DNA of 23,778 nucleotides, taken from contig CAZBVV010000019.1 in the NCBI GenBank assembly GCA_964495345.1, positions 1 through 23,778 of the forward strand, given 5' to 3'. A program made the position numbers and the translations under genes. The notes under the pieces were generated by a model. It searched no databases. It was not told the DNA's origin and worked only from the letters and a program-made list of their open reading frames with translations. This DNA is from UBA1081 sp964495345. GTDB taxonomy: Bacteria > Bacillota > Clostridia > Oscillospirales > Acutalibacteraceae. Below are positions 22,901 through 23,778 of the stretch, piece by piece (positions within the stretch are counted from its first letter, which is position 1; every line of letters starts with the position of its first letter).

Positions 22901-23656
22901 ATGATTTTTTATTTTACGGGAACAGGCAATTCATATTATGCCGCAAATAAGATTGCACAGGGCATCGGTGACGAAACCGCAGATATGAGTATGCTTTACA
23001 AATCAGGAAAAATGAGTTATACGGTTAAGGCAGAGGAAAAATTGGGTTTTGTTTTTCCCTCTTATTACAGCGGTCTGCCGTCGGTGGTGTCTGATTTTCT
23101 TTCAAATATAAATATTATTGCCGATAATGACTGTTATATCTACGCAATAATTACCTGCGGTGCATCTGCCATGGGTGCGGATGTTATGTTCCGCAAAGCC
23201 ATAGGTGAATATGCATTTAAAACCTCTTATGTATATGAACTGAAAATGCCCGATAATTATGTTATGATTTACGAACCTTGCGATGAAGAAAAAAGAAAAA
23301 AATATATCGCTCATGCAGACAGAGATATATGTAATATTATTGAGGATTTGCAGAGCAATAAAAAGGGTGGTTTTAACAGCGGTGTTAAGGGAAAGATAAT
23401 GAGCTCGGTTATGCAAAGTTTGTATTCAATAATGCGTGTAACAAAACCTTTTTATGTAACGGATGATTGTATTTCATGCGGTAAATGTGAACGTGATTGC
23501 CCGATAGACATAATAAAAATGAAAGACGGTAAACCAACCTGGACCGAATCAAAATGTGCCCATTGTACCGCCTGTATAAATAAATGCCCCACAAAAGCAA
23601 TACAGTTCGGAAAAGGAACTGTGAACAGAGGCAGGTATTGTTTGGATAAACAATAA
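22901..23656 (+). CDS. EFR1 family ferredoxin (flavodoxin-like domain plus two [4Fe-4S] clusters)
   Basis: 251 residues. It opens MIFYFTGTGNSYYAANKIAQ, the FTGTGNS phosphate-binding loop of the flavodoxin-like domain, spanning about 1-160. Two ferredoxin motifs follow: Cys190, 193, 196, 200 (CISCGKCERDCP) and Cys219, 222, 225, 229 (CAHCTACINKCP). EFR1 proteins are common in anaerobic Clostridia; a role in electron transfer is expected but the partner is unknown. The ATG at 22901 has AAAGGGG about 9 bases upstream. The last residues, Asp-Lys-Gln, lie in the repeat border that starts at 23645, so the natural C-terminus may have been replaced. Confidence 0.93.
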   Translation: MIFYFTGTGNSYYAANKIAQGIGDETADMSMLYKSGKMSYTVKAEEKLGFVFPSYYSGLPSVVSDFLSNINIIADNDCYIYAIITCGASAMGADVMFRKAIGEYAFKTSYVYELKMPDNYVMIYEPCDEEKRKKYIAHADRDICNIIEDLQSNKKGGFNSGVKGKIMSSVMQSLYSIMRVTKPFYVTDDCISCGKCERDCPIDIIKMKDGKPTWTESKCAHCTACINKCPTKAIQFGKGTVNRGRYCLDKQ

Positions 23657-23778
23657 TTTATCGAATTAACAATTTACAATGTATAATGTACAATGGTGGA
23701 AAGGGCTTCGCCCTTTAACCCAATTTTATTGTTAATTAATTGTACATTGTAAATTGTACATTGTACATTAAATTGTTG
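23645..23778. repeat. Second inverted-repeat element with the same left border (runs off the window)
   Basis: It begins with the 18-base sequence GATAAACAATAATTTATC, identical to 9137-9154 at the first element. Inverted arms built from TACAATGTA/TACATTGTA motifs flank a perfect hairpin AAAGGGC/GCCCTTT (23700-23716), the counterpart of AAAAGGC/GCCTTTT in the first element. The arm sequences differ, so it is a related but distinct type. The right end is outside the window or at its edge. No coding capacity. Confidence 0.7.

Overview
The window looks like a scaffold from an anaerobic, spore-forming, low-GC Firmicute of the gut Clostridia (Oscillospirales/Ruminococcaceae type). The reasons are a clostridial V-type ATPase operon, the spore-coat pair sipL-spoIVA, an EFR1-type ferredoxin, consistent AGGAGG/AGGTGA ribosome binding sites and AT-rich intergenic DNA. 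Species-level identity cannot be read from the sequence. A run of exactly 100 N (2985-3084) marks a scaffold gap inside a tandem repeat.

Layout. 1-1169: 3' part of a flavin/2Fe-2S oxidoreductase, convergent with a MATE exporter (1231-2550, minus). 2652-3253: a minus-strand tRNA-Leu(CAG) preceded by tandem partial copies of its own 5' half in a repeat of about 169 bp that runs into the gap; a near-consensus promoter lies at the far end. 3265-6607 (minus): licD - cytidylyltransferase - flippase - yfcE-type phosphodiesterase, a surface-glycopolymer operon. 6746-9148 (plus, divergent): glycerophosphodiesterase - FkbM methyltransferase - membrane-anchored cohesin-like protein, closed by a 164-bp MITE-like element with perfect 14-bp terminal inverted repeats. 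9335-12721: a sporulation block with a YlmC/YmxH-family gene (minus) diverging from sipL and spoIVA. 12954-13216: two tandem amphipathic peptides of 37 and 36 residues under their own vegetative-type promoter. 13310-22730 (minus): complete nine-gene V-type ATPase operon in the order H-C-I-K-F-E-A-B-D. 22901-23656: EFR1-family ferredoxin, followed by a second inverted-repeat element that leaves the window.

How the genes fit together. The two divergent operons at 3.3-9.1 kb together can activate a phospho-headgroup with CTP, transfer it (LicD), flip a lipid-linked polymer and recycle glycerophosphodiesters, consistent with decoration of a cell-surface polymer. SipL binds SpoIVA at the forespore surface, so their adjacency forms a coat-assembly unit. 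The V-ATPase couples ATP to H+ or Na+ transport.

Most unusual points: (1) V-ATPase subunit I is about 944 residues because its cytoplasmic N-terminal domain is present twice in tandem, at a nearly constant offset of 283 residues; (2) twin leaderless amphipathic peptides directly after spoIVA; (3) a tandem array built from the 5' half of a tRNA-Leu; (4) two inverted-repeat elements that supply the same last codons (Asp-Lys-Gln-stop) to two unrelated genes.
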